Source of the DNA: Phycisphaerales bacterium UBA5793
GTDB lineage: Bacteria > Planctomycetota > Phycisphaerae > Phycisphaerales > UBA5793
Length of the DNA: 64,000 nt
Direction of reading: 5' to 3'
NCBI GenBank assembly: GCA_002418285.1
Contig: DIDT01000045.1
Span: 1-64,000 of the forward strand
Each line of letters opens with the position of its first letter. Positions within the stretch are counted from its first letter, which is position 1. This document shows positions 34,176-42,756 of the stretch, one piece after another. Position numbers and translations under genes: made by a program. A model generated the notes under the pieces. The model ran no database searches and was not told the DNA's origin. It was given only the letters and a program-made list of their open reading frames with translations.

Positions 34176-34565
34176 ATGAGTGAGCAAGATCCCAAGCACG
34201 TCGTCAGAGAATCCAAATACCGGTTTGCCGCGCCGCAGCATCACGTCAATCTGAACGCAAGGGTGACGGAACTTCGTCAGGATGTCGAGGCCGGCGAGGC
34301 GGGCCACCAACAGCAGACGATCTACAAGCACGGTAATACCACGGTTGCGCTGTTCCTCTTCGGCCACCTCACCCGTCTAGCGCCTCATCGGGCCAATGGC
34401 GTGGTCCTCATCCAAGTACTCAAGGGCCATCTCCAAGTTAGTGCGGAGGAGCAGGTGCATGACCTCTACGCAGGCACTCTGCTCGCGCTGGCGCCTGGTA
34501 TCGAGCACAACGTGGTGGCATACGAGCAGAGCGAAATGCTGTTGACCGTAAGTCTGAGTAATTAG
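34176..34565 (+). CDS. Cupin-domain protein, 129 aa
   Basis: Starts at 34176 (MSEQDPKHVVRESKYRF). The cupin barrel follows (TVALFLFGHLTRLAPHRANG, QVLKGHLQVSAEEQVHDLYA, ALAPGIEHNVVAYEQSEML). Only two good metal-binding His positions are obvious (PHRANG and IEHNV). Its stop codon overlaps the convergent haemoglobin gene's stop. Could sense or bind a small ligand in nitrosative stress. Confidence 0.72.
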   Translation: MSEQDPKHVVRESKYRFAAPQHHVNLNARVTELRQDVEAGEAGHQQQTIYKHGNTTVALFLFGHLTRLAPHRANGVVLIQVLKGHLQVSAEEQVHDLYAGTLLALAPGIEHNVVAYEQSEMLLTVSLSN

Positions 34566-34996
34566 CCGGCTGAGGGTAAGCAGACCGCGATCATTCGCTG
34601 GGCCACGCGTAACGCGGGATGCAAGAATCGTGATCTGTCGCCTTCTGGCACGAATTTCTCGACAGTCGCTGACCACAGTTCCAGCCAGCGAACAAAGTGC
34701 AACTCAGCCAAGTGCGGCAGGCGGGCATGAGTTGCAAGCGGATTGCCAGAATACTGACCGGTGAAGTTTACGATTGTAGACCAGAAGCGATACATCGTGG
34801 TCAGATGTCCGGGCCAGTCGGCGATGTGGTCATTGAATATTGGCCCGAGGAGATCATCACTCCGAACCGACTGATAGAACGAGTCCACCACCGTTCGAAT
34901 CAGGAGAAGATCTAGCGGCTTCTCCGGCCATGTTGCTCGGGGAACTGCTAGCGAGGACAACCCACCCGCCGCATTGTCTGGAATGCCAAAGATCAT
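34562..34996 (-). CDS. Truncated haemoglobin (group III-like)
   Basis: A 144-aa protein starting at 34996 (MIFGIPDNAAGGLSSLAV). It shows IRTVVDSFYQSVRSDDLLGP, IFNDHIADWPGHLTTMYRFW (helices B-E) and HLAELHFVRWLELWSATVEK, with the proximal haem His in LHF. Such proteins scavenge NO or O2. It lies in the NO-stress cluster, oriented toward the cupin gene and divergent from the second Rrf2 regulator. Confidence 0.85.
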   Translation of the reverse strand: MIFGIPDNAAGGLSSLAVPRATWPEKPLDLLLIRTVVDSFYQSVRSDDLLGPIFNDHIADWPGHLTTMYRFWSTIVNFTGQYSGNPLATHARLPHLAELHFVRWLELWSATVEKFVPEGDRSRFLHPALRVAQRMIAVCLPSAG

Positions 34997-35149
34997 GGCC
35001 AAGCCCCCTCCATGAGTTTCGATATCTTGAGCGATCCCCCTCCTTGCACGACATGGGGACGCATGGAACGATCTCGCATAACGGTCCACCGTTTCACTCG
35101 GAATCGGACTTCGGCCAAGACTGTGCTTGGAGCCATGAGCAAGACGATG

Positions 35150-35199
35150 AATTCGTGCATCAATGCATTCTTGACATCTTTAGGCCGCGAGGCTAGTAT
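35150..35199 (+). promoter_or_regulatory. Promoter/operator of Rrf2 gene 2
   Basis: TTGACA (35171-35176) and TAGTAT (35194-35199) with a 17-bp spacer form a good promoter. Upstream, GTGCATCAATGCATT contains the inverted repeat TGCAT-CA-ATGCA, overlapping the region conserved with the first Rrf2 promoter (31669). A likely Rrf2-type binding site. Confidence 0.65.
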
Positions 35200-35246
35200 C
35201 TTCGAGAAGGGAATGCGGTGCATTTCGAAAAGCGTGGAGGATTAGT

Positions 35247-35717
35247 GTGAAACTCCTATCTGACGCCGCAGAATACGGGATCCGCGCGGCCGTCTGGCTG
35301 TCGCGCCACCAAGGACAGACCCTAAAGGTTCGAGAGATCGCCGAGGGAACCAAAGCGCCGGCGGGGTATCTCATCAAAGTGCTTCAGAGCATGACACGTG
35401 CTGGTATTCTCTCCGCGCAGCGCGGAACGCTTGGCGGCTTTGCGATCAAGCGTGAGCCAAGTGAACTGACCGTTCTGGAGGTCATCAACGCAATCGACCC
35501 GGTAGAGCGGATCAAAACCTGCCCACTCGGACTTGCATCCCACGGTACGGAGCTCTGCCCGATGCACCGGCACATCGATGAAGCTGTGGGTTGCATCGAG
35601 CAGACCTTTGGCGAAGTCACCGTAGGCGATCTGCTGTCTCAGCCAAGTCGATCGCCTGCACTCTGTACGGCCATATCCGGCGAAATGCCAACACGTCTGA
35701 CAAATAGAAACAGCTGA
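35247..35717 (+). CDS. Rrf2-family regulator 2, paralogue of the gene at 31766
   Basis: A 156-aa protein from a GTG, the same length as regulator 1 and clearly similar through the winged helix (MKLLSDAAEYGIRAAVWLSR, EIAEGTKAPAGYLIKVLQSM) and the Cys region (TCPLGLASHGTELCPMHRHI, SPALCTAI). It lies just before the cytochrome/NxrA operon, so it is the likely regulator of that enzyme. Two copies suggest separate control of RIC and of the Nxr-type operon with related signals. Confidence 0.88.
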   Translation: MKLLSDAAEYGIRAAVWLSRHQGQTLKVREIAEGTKAPAGYLIKVLQSMTRAGILSAQRGTLGGFAIKREPSELTVLEVINAIDPVERIKTCPLGLASHGTELCPMHRHIDEAVGCIEQTFGEVTVGDLLSQPSRSPALCTAISGEMPTRLTNRNS

Positions 35718-35770
35718 GTCACTCAGTCAGATACCTTTAAACCACGGAAAATAAACCACGGAAAACCGCG

Positions 35771-37474
35771 ATGAAGACGATATCAGAGCGAAACCAATAC
35801 GGACTCGCGCTAAATTGGATAAATATCTCTTTTTTTAGTCTCCGCTGGGTTGCTGGGTTGCTGTTGCTCACAACGGTCACTGGGGCCATCGCACTCGCAC
35901 ACCTACCCTCAACAACCGCTTCGGCCACGACGCAAGCAGCGTTCACGGTCGTCGCTGACGCCCAACCTCCAGCCGACGGGTCGGAAGTTAGTCAGATTTT
36001 TCTCGCGAACTGTGCAACCTGCCACGGCCAGACAGGCCAAGGCGATGGACCTGCGTCGTACTTGCTCTTCCCCAAGCCGCGCAACTTCACGGCCGGGCTC
36101 TACCGCTTCAAATCCACGTTCAATGATGCGCCGCCAACGAAAGCAGACCTTGAGCGCACGATCCGTAACGGAATTGCGCGAACGGCGATGCCCGCATTCA
36201 ACGGAGTACTCAGCGATGCGCAAATCAGTTCCCTCATTGACTATGTGCTCTCGCTGAACGCCAAGGGTTGGCCTGAGGATGCCGCCGAGGCGGTATCAAT
36301 TCCTCCGCAACCCGAGTTTACAGCCGGCCTGGTCGGACAAGGCCACAACGTCTTTGTCACCATGGGCTGCGCTGCATGTCACGGCGAGACTGGTCGGGGC
36401 GATGGACCTTCTGCTGCCGGTCTGCTGGATTCTGACAACTACCCGCTCCCTCCGGCCGACTTCACGACTGGTGTGTTCAAGGCCGGGCGCACAAATGAAG
36501 ACCTCTACCGCACCATCCTCGTCGGTGTCCCCGGAACGCCGATGCCGAGTTTCGAAGCAGCCATGAACGCTGGGATCAAGGTCGAGGGTCTTGATCCTTC
36601 GACAGACATGGTGTGGGCCATGGTGGCCTATCTGCAGAGTCTGATCGAGCCGCGGGACGCAGAGGGCATTCCATCCGGTGCGACGATGGTGCCAGACAGG
36701 CAAGTTTCCTCAACCATGCTTACTGACCCGTACGACTCCGGATGGAGCACAATCCAGCCTGTCACCGTCTCGGTGCAACCACTGTGGCAGCGCCGTCATG
36801 CGACGAGATCACTGAGTGTGCGGACCGCCATGATCGATGGGCGCGTGGCGTTCTGTCTCGAATGGGCCGACGCAACCGTGAACGGACCGGAAACGCTCGA
36901 CAGCGCAACCGATGCCGTGGGAATCATGTTCAGCCTCACGCCTGAAATCCCCATGTTGACGATGGGCCAGCGCGATGGAGAGAGTCAGACGTTGGTCAAC
37001 ATCTGGCAATGGAAGGCGAGCCGGCAGATGGATGCCGATGCTGCGACGCGCGAGGATATCGCGCTGCACGACATGGGAGATCCGGTGGACTTGTATCCCT
37101 TCAAGCAGGGCGACCCAGTTACCGGTCCGCTTAGCGAGCACGATGCCACGTACATCACCGCCTGGGGGGCGGGCAATCCCCAGTCGGATCCGGCTTTGTT
37201 ACGGCGCCCGGTGCTTTGCATGAATGCAGCGGGTTTTGGAACGTTGACCATCGCTCCTCCACCCGAGCAGAATGTCGATGGAATCGGGCGTTGGCGAGAC
37301 GGCGCCTGGCGAGTCGTTCTTGTTCGTGAGTTGCCGGCACATCATGAGGGGGATGTGGACTTTGCCGCCGGTGCCCGCTTTCCAATCGCATTCGCGGTGT
37401 GGGACGGGGCTGCGCTGGACCGCAACGGCACGAAACTGATCTCCGGCTGGCACTGGCTGGAGATGCCACGCTAG
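35771..37474 (+). CDS. Dihaem cytochrome c fused to an Ebd/Nxr-type haem-binding gamma subunit
   Basis: A 567-aa protein with one N-terminal membrane helix (~20-45, FSLRWVAGLLLLTTVTGAIA) and periplasmic domains. Two cytochrome c motifs: CATCH near residue 80 (NCATCHGQTGQGDGP) and CAACH near 202 (GCAACHGETGRGDGP). The second half (TRSLSVRTAMIDGRVAFCLE, VGIMFSL, DMGDPVDLYPF) matches the b-haem gamma subunit of ethylbenzene dehydrogenase, chlorate/selenate reductase and nitrite oxidoreductase. It should carry electrons between the Nxr-type A/B pair and the respiratory chain. Gamma and cytochrome are usually separate proteins, so the fusion is notable. Confidence 0.85.
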   Translation: MKTISERNQYGLALNWINISFFSLRWVAGLLLLTTVTGAIALAHLPSTTASATTQAAFTVVADAQPPADGSEVSQIFLANCATCHGQTGQGDGPASYLLFPKPRNFTAGLYRFKSTFNDAPPTKADLERTIRNGIARTAMPAFNGVLSDAQISSLIDYVLSLNAKGWPEDAAEAVSIPPQPEFTAGLVGQGHNVFVTMGCAACHGETGRGDGPSAAGLLDSDNYPLPPADFTTGVFKAGRTNEDLYRTILVGVPGTPMPSFEAAMNAGIKVEGLDPSTDMVWAMVAYLQSLIEPRDAEGIPSGATMVPDRQVSSTMLTDPYDSGWSTIQPVTVSVQPLWQRRHATRSLSVRTAMIDGRVAFCLEWADATVNGPETLDSATDAVGIMFSLTPEIPMLTMGQRDGESQTLVNIWQWKASRQMDADAATREDIALHDMGDPVDLYPFKQGDPVTGPLSEHDATYITAWGAGNPQSDPALLRRPVLCMNAAGFGTLTIAPPPEQNVDGIGRWRDGAWRVVLVRELPAHHEGDVDFAAGARFPIAFAVWDGAALDRNGTKLISGWHWLEMPR

Positions 37475-37534
37475 ACAGCACTTCGGTTCGAAGGGATCCG
37501 GACCATCGATCTCAATGAGCGGGAAGGTCGTACG

Positions 37535-40500
37535 ATGAACAGCGAGAAGCATGAGCCAAATCACGAAGGTGCGGAGCGGAAAGCATCGCAAGACGCCAGA
37601 CCTGTCGACTTGACGCGCCGCCGATTCATCGGCCTCTTCGGCGCTTCTTCGCTGGCGGCATTCGCGTGGCCCAACGCTCTGGGGAGCCTGATTCCCATCG
37701 TCGGAGTCGACAACCCGCTGCAGTATTACCCGCAGCGAGGCTGGGAGCGCATCTACCGCGATCAATATCGGTATGACCGCAGTTTCAACTGGGTTTGCGC
37801 GCCGAATGACACGCACATGTGCCGTCTTCGCGCGTTTGTGCGAAACGGCGTACTCATCCGGTCCGAGCAGACCTACGACGTGGACCGTTATGGCGACTGC
37901 TACGGCAATCGCACGAGCCCGGCGTGGAACCCGCGCGGCTGTCCGAAGGGGTTCACGTTTCAGCGACGTGTCTACGGACCGTACCGCGCCAAGGGGCCGG
38001 CCATTCGCAAAGGGTGGAAGCGATGGGCCGACGATGGATTTCCCAGCCTCTCGGACAAACCGGATCTGCGCTCAGAATACAAGTTCGACGACCGCGGCAA
38101 TGATGAATTCGTGCGCGTGTCGTGGAACGACGCGGCCAGGTACTGCGCGCTGGGCCTCAAAGCTGTCGCCGAGACATACAGCGGAGACGCCGGCCGCCGG
38201 CGCCTCCTCGCCGACGGCTACGACCCGGACCTGCTGCATCACTGGGAAGGCGCCGGAACGACAACGATCAAGATGGGATCAAACCTGCCGATCCACGGAC
38301 TCATCGGCAAGTTCGGCATCTACCGCTTCGGCAACATGCTCGGTCTGCTCGACCACCACGTTCGCGGCGTGCAGCCGGAGCACGCGCTCGGCGCTCGCGC
38401 CTGGAACGAGTACACCTGGCGTGGCGATCAGGCGCCCGGCACACCGTTCGCCACCGGATTGCAGACTTCGGATATGGACTTCAGCGATCTGCGCTTCAGC
38501 AAGATGATCCTGATGATGGGCAAGAACCTCGTCGAGAACAAGATGGCCGAATCGCACTGGTTCATCGAGGCGATGGAGCGCGGCGCCAGGATCGTGAATG
38601 TCTCGCCCGACTACGCAGCGCCTTCGGCCAAGAGCGATTACTGGATCGGCGTGCGCCCGGGACTGAGCGATCTGGCGCTCGTGCTCGGTCTCATACGCAT
38701 CATCATCGACAACAACTGGCACGACGCCGAGTTCACGCGGCGTTTCACCGACATGCCGCTGCTCGTCCGGACAGACACACTCAAGAGGCTTCGTCCCCAG
38801 GACGTGTTCGCCGACTACTCAAACAAGGACATCACCAGCGGCCCGTCACTCCGTCTCCACGGCATGACAGCCGACCAGCGCGAGACAATCGGCGACTTCT
38901 GCATGTGGGACACCCGAGCGAGCAAGGTCGTTGCCGTTTCCCGTGATGAAGTTGGTGACAACCTGAAGTTCACGCCGGCGCTCGACGGTGCGTTCAAAGT
39001 CCAACTGGCCAGTGGCGAGACCATTGAAGTCATGCCGGTCTTCGAGATGTACCGGAGACACCTGAAGGACTACGACGTCGCCACAGTCGCCGAGATCACT
39101 GGCGCCGACGCGGCCCTGATCGAGCGCCTGGCAAAAGACCTGGCGACGATCAAACCGGCCGCCATTCACTTCGGTGAAGGCATCAACCACTACTTCCACG
39201 CGACGCTGCACAATCGCGCGTGCTTCGTGCTTATGGCCATCACGGGCAATATCGGCAAGCACGGCACCGGGGTGTTTTCCTGGGCCGGCAACTACAAGGG
39301 AGCCTTGCTGCAGGCCGGCAACGGGAAGCCTGGAGTCGGCGTCTACACCAACGAAGATCCCTTCAATCCCGTGCTCGACGAAACGGCCACGATCAGCGGC
39401 AGAAACATCCGTCACTGCATGCACCACGAAGAACCGTCCTACTGGGCCGGCGGCGAACAGATCCTGAAGGTCAGTACACCAGAAGGCGTAAAGCGATTCA
39501 CCGGCGACACCCATCTGCCCACGCCAACCAAGGCCTTCTGGTACAACAACGCCAACTTCCTCAACCAGGCGAAGTGGATCTACGACATCATCGTCAACAC
39601 CCTGCCCAGGGTCGATCTCATCATCGATCAGCAGATCGAGTGGACCGGGTCGGCCGAGTATTCAGATATCGTCTTCCCCGTCAATTCCTGGGCCGAGTTC
39701 GAAGACCTCGAACTCGGCGGTTCATGTTCCAATCCGTTCATTCAGGTCTGGGGAGGCGACGGCATCAAGCCTGTCGCCGACAGCCGCGACGACGCGGTTG
39801 TATTCGGCCTGGTGGCCAATGCGCTCGGTGATCTGACGAGCGATCAGCGATTTGGCGACATGTGGAAGTATGTCCTCGAGAAAAAGAATCGCGTCTATAT
39901 CCAGCGCGTGCTCGATTCGTGCATCACCACCGTCGCCGAAGACGGGCCGTATCAACTCGACCGCATCCTGCGAGGCGACTACGGCGCGCCTGGTGTGGCA
40001 ATGTTCCTTTTCCGCACCTATCCGCGCGTCGCATTCTTTGAACAGGTCCACGACAGCCTCCCGTTCTACACCGATTGCGGTCGCGTTGCCGCGTATTGTG
40101 ATCTCGACGAAGCGATAGCGTGCGGAGAAAACCTGCTTGTCCATCGCGAAGGCGTCGAGGCCACGCCATACCTTCCAAACGTGATTGTCTCAACGAGCCC
40201 GTACATACGACCGAATGACTACGGCATTCCCCTCGACGCGATCGACGCTGATCTACGACAGGTGCGCAACGTGAAGTTGCCCTGGGCCAGGGTGAAGCAG
40301 ACGGTCAATCCTCTCTGGGCCGGCGGATTCCACTTCTTCTGCTCAACGCCCAAGAGCCGGCACTCAACGCACTCATCCTGGTCAACGGTGGATTGGAACT
40401 GGATCTGGTCCACGAGTTTCTCCGACCCCTATCGGCGCGACAAACGGGCGCCCGGCGTAGGTGACCGCCAGATCCAGATGAACCCGCAGGCGGGTCAGGA

Positions 40501-41080
40501 CCTCGGGCTGAATGACGGCGACTATGTGTACGTCGACGCCAATCCGGCTGATCGCCCGTACCGCGGCTGGCAGGATGATGAAGGCTCGTTCCGACACCGG
40601 GCGTATCGCTGCATGGTGCGCGTCAAGTTCAACCCGGCGCTGCCGTATCACTTCACGATCATGAAGCACACGGGCTGGATCGCGTCGGAGCGCACCGTCC
40701 GCGCGCATGAGAATCGAGCCGACGGCCGTGCGTTGGCTGCGGGCACCGGCTACCAGTCCTCCTATCGCTATGGGTCGCACCAGTCGATCACGCGGGGCTG
40801 GCTGCCGCCGATGCATCAGACGGACTCGCTGTTCCACAAGAAGACCGGCGGCATGGGATTCGTCTTCGGCGCCGACGTGGACAACCACGCCGTCAACACC
40901 GTGCCCAAGGAAACGCTCATTCGGATCACCAAAGCCGAGCCGGGGGGGATCAACGGCCAGGGCCTCTGGAGCAATGCAACCGACGGCTTCGGACCCATGG
41001 GCCGCAGCGAAGCAAACCTCGCGTATCTCGCTGGCGAACTGACGGGGATCGGATCTCCGGAGGGTGATTATGGATATTGA
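37535..41080 (+). CDS. nxrA: Nitrite oxidoreductase / nitrate reductase catalytic subunit, NxrA-type
   Basis: An 1181-aa type II molybdoenzyme of the DMSO reductase superfamily. A twin-arginine signal (LTRRRFIGLFGASSLAAF, ~26-43) indicates periplasmic action. The N-terminus has SFNWVCAPNDTHMCRLRAF and later RGCPKGFTFQRRVYGPYR, the cluster-binding region in its Nxr form; this and NKMAESHWFIEAMERGA closely resemble, from memory, the periplasmic NxrA of Nitrospira and anammox bacteria. The cytoplasmic NarG is less similar. Either nitrite oxidation or nitrate reduction could be its physiological direction. The neighbours (NO-protective genes) favour a nitrate-reducing or mixed nitrogen-oxide role but do not decide. 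Confidence 0.88.
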   Translation: MNSEKHEPNHEGAERKASQDARPVDLTRRRFIGLFGASSLAAFAWPNALGSLIPIVGVDNPLQYYPQRGWERIYRDQYRYDRSFNWVCAPNDTHMCRLRAFVRNGVLIRSEQTYDVDRYGDCYGNRTSPAWNPRGCPKGFTFQRRVYGPYRAKGPAIRKGWKRWADDGFPSLSDKPDLRSEYKFDDRGNDEFVRVSWNDAARYCALGLKAVAETYSGDAGRRRLLADGYDPDLLHHWEGAGTTTIKMGSNLPIHGLIGKFGIYRFGNMLGLLDHHVRGVQPEHALGARAWNEYTWRGDQAPGTPFATGLQTSDMDFSDLRFSKMILMMGKNLVENKMAESHWFIEAMERGARIVNVSPDYAAPSAKSDYWIGVRPGLSDLALVLGLIRIIIDNNWHDAEFTRRFTDMPLLVRTDTLKRLRPQDVFADYSNKDITSGPSLRLHGMTADQRETIGDFCMWDTRASKVVAVSRDEVGDNLKFTPALDGAFKVQLASGETIEVMPVFEMYRRHLKDYDVATVAEITGADAALIERLAKDLATIKPAAIHFGEGINHYFHATLHNRACFVLMAITGNIGKHGTGVFSWAGNYKGALLQAGNGKPGVGVYTNEDPFNPVLDETATISGRNIRHCMHHEEPSYWAGGEQILKVSTPEGVKRFTGDTHLPTPTKAFWYNNANFLNQAKWIYDIIVNTLPRVDLIIDQQIEWTGSAEYSDIVFPVNSWAEFEDLELGGSCSNPFIQVWGGDGIKPVADSRDDAVVFGLVANALGDLTSDQRFGDMWKYVLEKKNRVYIQRVLDSCITTVAEDGPYQLDRILRGDYGAPGVAMFLFRTYPRVAFFEQVHDSLPFYTDCGRVAAYCDLDEAIACGENLLVHREGVEATPYLPNVIVSTSPYIRPNDYGIPLDAIDADLRQVRNVKLPWARVKQTVNPLWAGGFHFFCSTPKSRHSTHSSWSTVDWNWIWSTSFSDPYRRDKRAPGVGDRQIQMNPQAGQDLGLNDGDYVYVDANPADRPYRGWQDDEGSFRHRAYRCMVRVKFNPALPYHFTIMKHTGWIASERTVRAHENRADGRALAAGTGYQSSYRYGSHQSITRGWLPPMHQTDSLFHKKTGGMGFVFGADVDNHAVNTVPKETLIRITKAEPGGINGQGLWSNATDGFGPMGRSEANLAYLAGELTGIGSPEGDYGY

Positions 41081-41432
41081 TCAAATGGACAACCCGTCGA
41101 ACGCGGCCAGTCGTCCGCTCGAACCCGAGCATCCGATGATCCTCGACGGATCGATAACGCCCGGCGATGTCGAGTTCATGGCGGTGTGCGTCTTCGAAGA
41201 ACTGCTCCAGATCGGGACGCCGATCGAGCAACTCCGCGCCATGACCAACGACCAGGAGTACCAGGCGTTGTATGGCATGCGCCTGGCGCTCGGGCCGCGA
41301 CTCGACGAGATTCTGGATCGGATTCACGCGCGCGTCGGATCGCATCGCCACACGACGCGCGAGTCAAATAACGATGTGCGGCCAGCGACGCTGACCGTCA
41401 ACGCCCCGGGTCACCACAGGCGACCTGCTTGA
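41070..41432 (+). CDS. Unknown 120-aa protein between NxrA and NxrB genes
   Basis: ATG at 41070 has GGAGG 6 bp upstream and overlaps the end of the catalytic subunit gene by 11 bp. Sequence features: an N-terminal acidic stretch, ITPGDVEFMAVCVFEELLQI helical segment, TNDQEYQALYGMRLALG, then a basic His-rich C-terminus. No family recognised. The placement between the two main subunit genes is not the usual A-B order and suggests a role in assembly, Fe-S insertion or the complex itself. Confidence 0.7.
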   Translation: MDIDQMDNPSNAASRPLEPEHPMILDGSITPGDVEFMAVCVFEELLQIGTPIEQLRAMTNDQEYQALYGMRLALGPRLDEILDRIHARVGSHRHTTRESNNDVRPATLTVNAPGHHRRPA

Positions 41433-41442
41433 GGAGCACGCC

Positions 41443-42744
41443 ATGCCAAACGTCTACAACTGGCAACTCGGTCGAGCGATGGCCTACCCCTACGAGGAGG
41501 CGCATCCGAAATCACAGTTTGCCTTCGTCTTCAATATCAATCGCTGCATCGCGTGCCAGACCTGCACGATGGCGTGCAAGAGCACGTGGACGTTCTCGCG
41601 CGGCCAGGAATACATGTACTGGAATAACGTCGAGACGAAGCCCTTCGGCGGATACCCCCACAACTGGGATGTGAAGATCCTCGACATGCTCAACAAGGCC
41701 AACCCGGATGGCCAGCGCTGGGGCGCGGGTGGCGAGGTCGGACCTGAATCCCCCTACGGCCAGTTCAACGGCAAATCGATCTTCGAAGCCGCGGAAAAAT
41801 ACTACGGCGAGGCGGAGGGCGCCAAGCGCGTGCTCGGCTATCTGCCGACGCAGGAGGAATGGACCACCGCGCCCAACATACACGAAGAAACGGCCGTCGG
41901 TGATCTGTTCGAAGGCGGCAAGCAGTTCGGCGGCTCGGCCCAGTTACCGACGCACAAAGTCTGGTTCTTCTATCTTCAACGACTGTGCAATCACTGCACC
42001 TACCCCGGCTGCCTGGCCGCATGTCCGCGGGGAGCGATCTACAAGCGCCCCGAAGACGGCATCGTGCTCATCGACCAGAATCGCTGCAACGGCTATCGCA
42101 AGTGCGTCGAGGCCTGCCCATACAAGAAGGCCATGTATCGCACGACCACCCGCACGAGTGAGAAGTGTGTGGGCTGTTACCCTCGCGTCGAAGGCAAGGA
42201 TCCGGAGCTGAGTCCCAACGGCGAGCCGCTTGAAACCCGATGCATGGCGGTGTGCCCGGGCCGTATCCGCATGCAGGGACTCGTCGCGATTGATGAACAG
42301 GGACACTGGGTCGCCGACCGCTGGAACCCATTGTACTACATGATCCGCGAGCGCCAGATTGCCCTGCCGCTGTACCCGCAGTTCGGCACCGAGCCCAATG
42401 GCTATTACATCCCGCCGCGCTGGGTGCCGCGCGCCTACCTCAAGCAGATGTTCGGGCCCGGCGTGGAGCATGCGATCGAGCAGTACTCCTGTCCGGACCG
42501 AGACCTGCTCGCGGTACTCCAGCTGTTCCGCACCACGCAGCAGATCATCTTCCGCTACGAAGTCGTCAAGGGTCCGAAGGTGGCTGAGATCGAGGTCACC
42601 ATGCCCGACGGTTCAGGCAAGACGCAGGAAATCTACAACGACACGGTCATCGGGTACAACAAGTTCAACATCGAGTGCGTCCGCGTGACCGTCGAGGAAC
42701 CGACGTTTGAACGACCTGCGGAACTGCATGTCAACAGCATCTGA
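41443..42744 (+). CDS. nxrB: Nitrite oxidoreductase / nitrate reductase iron-sulfur subunit, NxrB-type
   Basis: A 433-aa protein. Cys set 1 at 35-45 (NRCIACQTCTMACKSTW), set 2 in LCNHCTYPGCLAACPRGA, set 3 in NRCNGYRKCVEACPYKKA, and set 4 in KCVGCYPRV plus TRCMAVCPG, for three 4Fe-4S and one 3Fe-4S cluster. MPNVYNWQLGRAMAYPYEEA, QFAFVFNINRC and NGYYIPPRW closely resemble the NxrB of Nitrospira as I recall it. It has no signal of its own and is probably exported with NxrA by the Tat system. It transfers electrons between the Mo site and the haem subunit. Confidence 0.92.
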   Translation: MPNVYNWQLGRAMAYPYEEAHPKSQFAFVFNINRCIACQTCTMACKSTWTFSRGQEYMYWNNVETKPFGGYPHNWDVKILDMLNKANPDGQRWGAGGEVGPESPYGQFNGKSIFEAAEKYYGEAEGAKRVLGYLPTQEEWTTAPNIHEETAVGDLFEGGKQFGGSAQLPTHKVWFFYLQRLCNHCTYPGCLAACPRGAIYKRPEDGIVLIDQNRCNGYRKCVEACPYKKAMYRTTTRTSEKCVGCYPRVEGKDPELSPNGEPLETRCMAVCPGRIRMQGLVAIDEQGHWVADRWNPLYYMIRERQIALPLYPQFGTEPNGYYIPPRWVPRAYLKQMFGPGVEHAIEQYSCPDRDLLAVLQLFRTTQQIIFRYEVVKGPKVAEIEVTMPDGSGKTQEIYNDTVIGYNKFNIECVRVTVEEPTFERPAELHVNSI

Positions 42745-42756
42745 GAGGAGCCGGCG

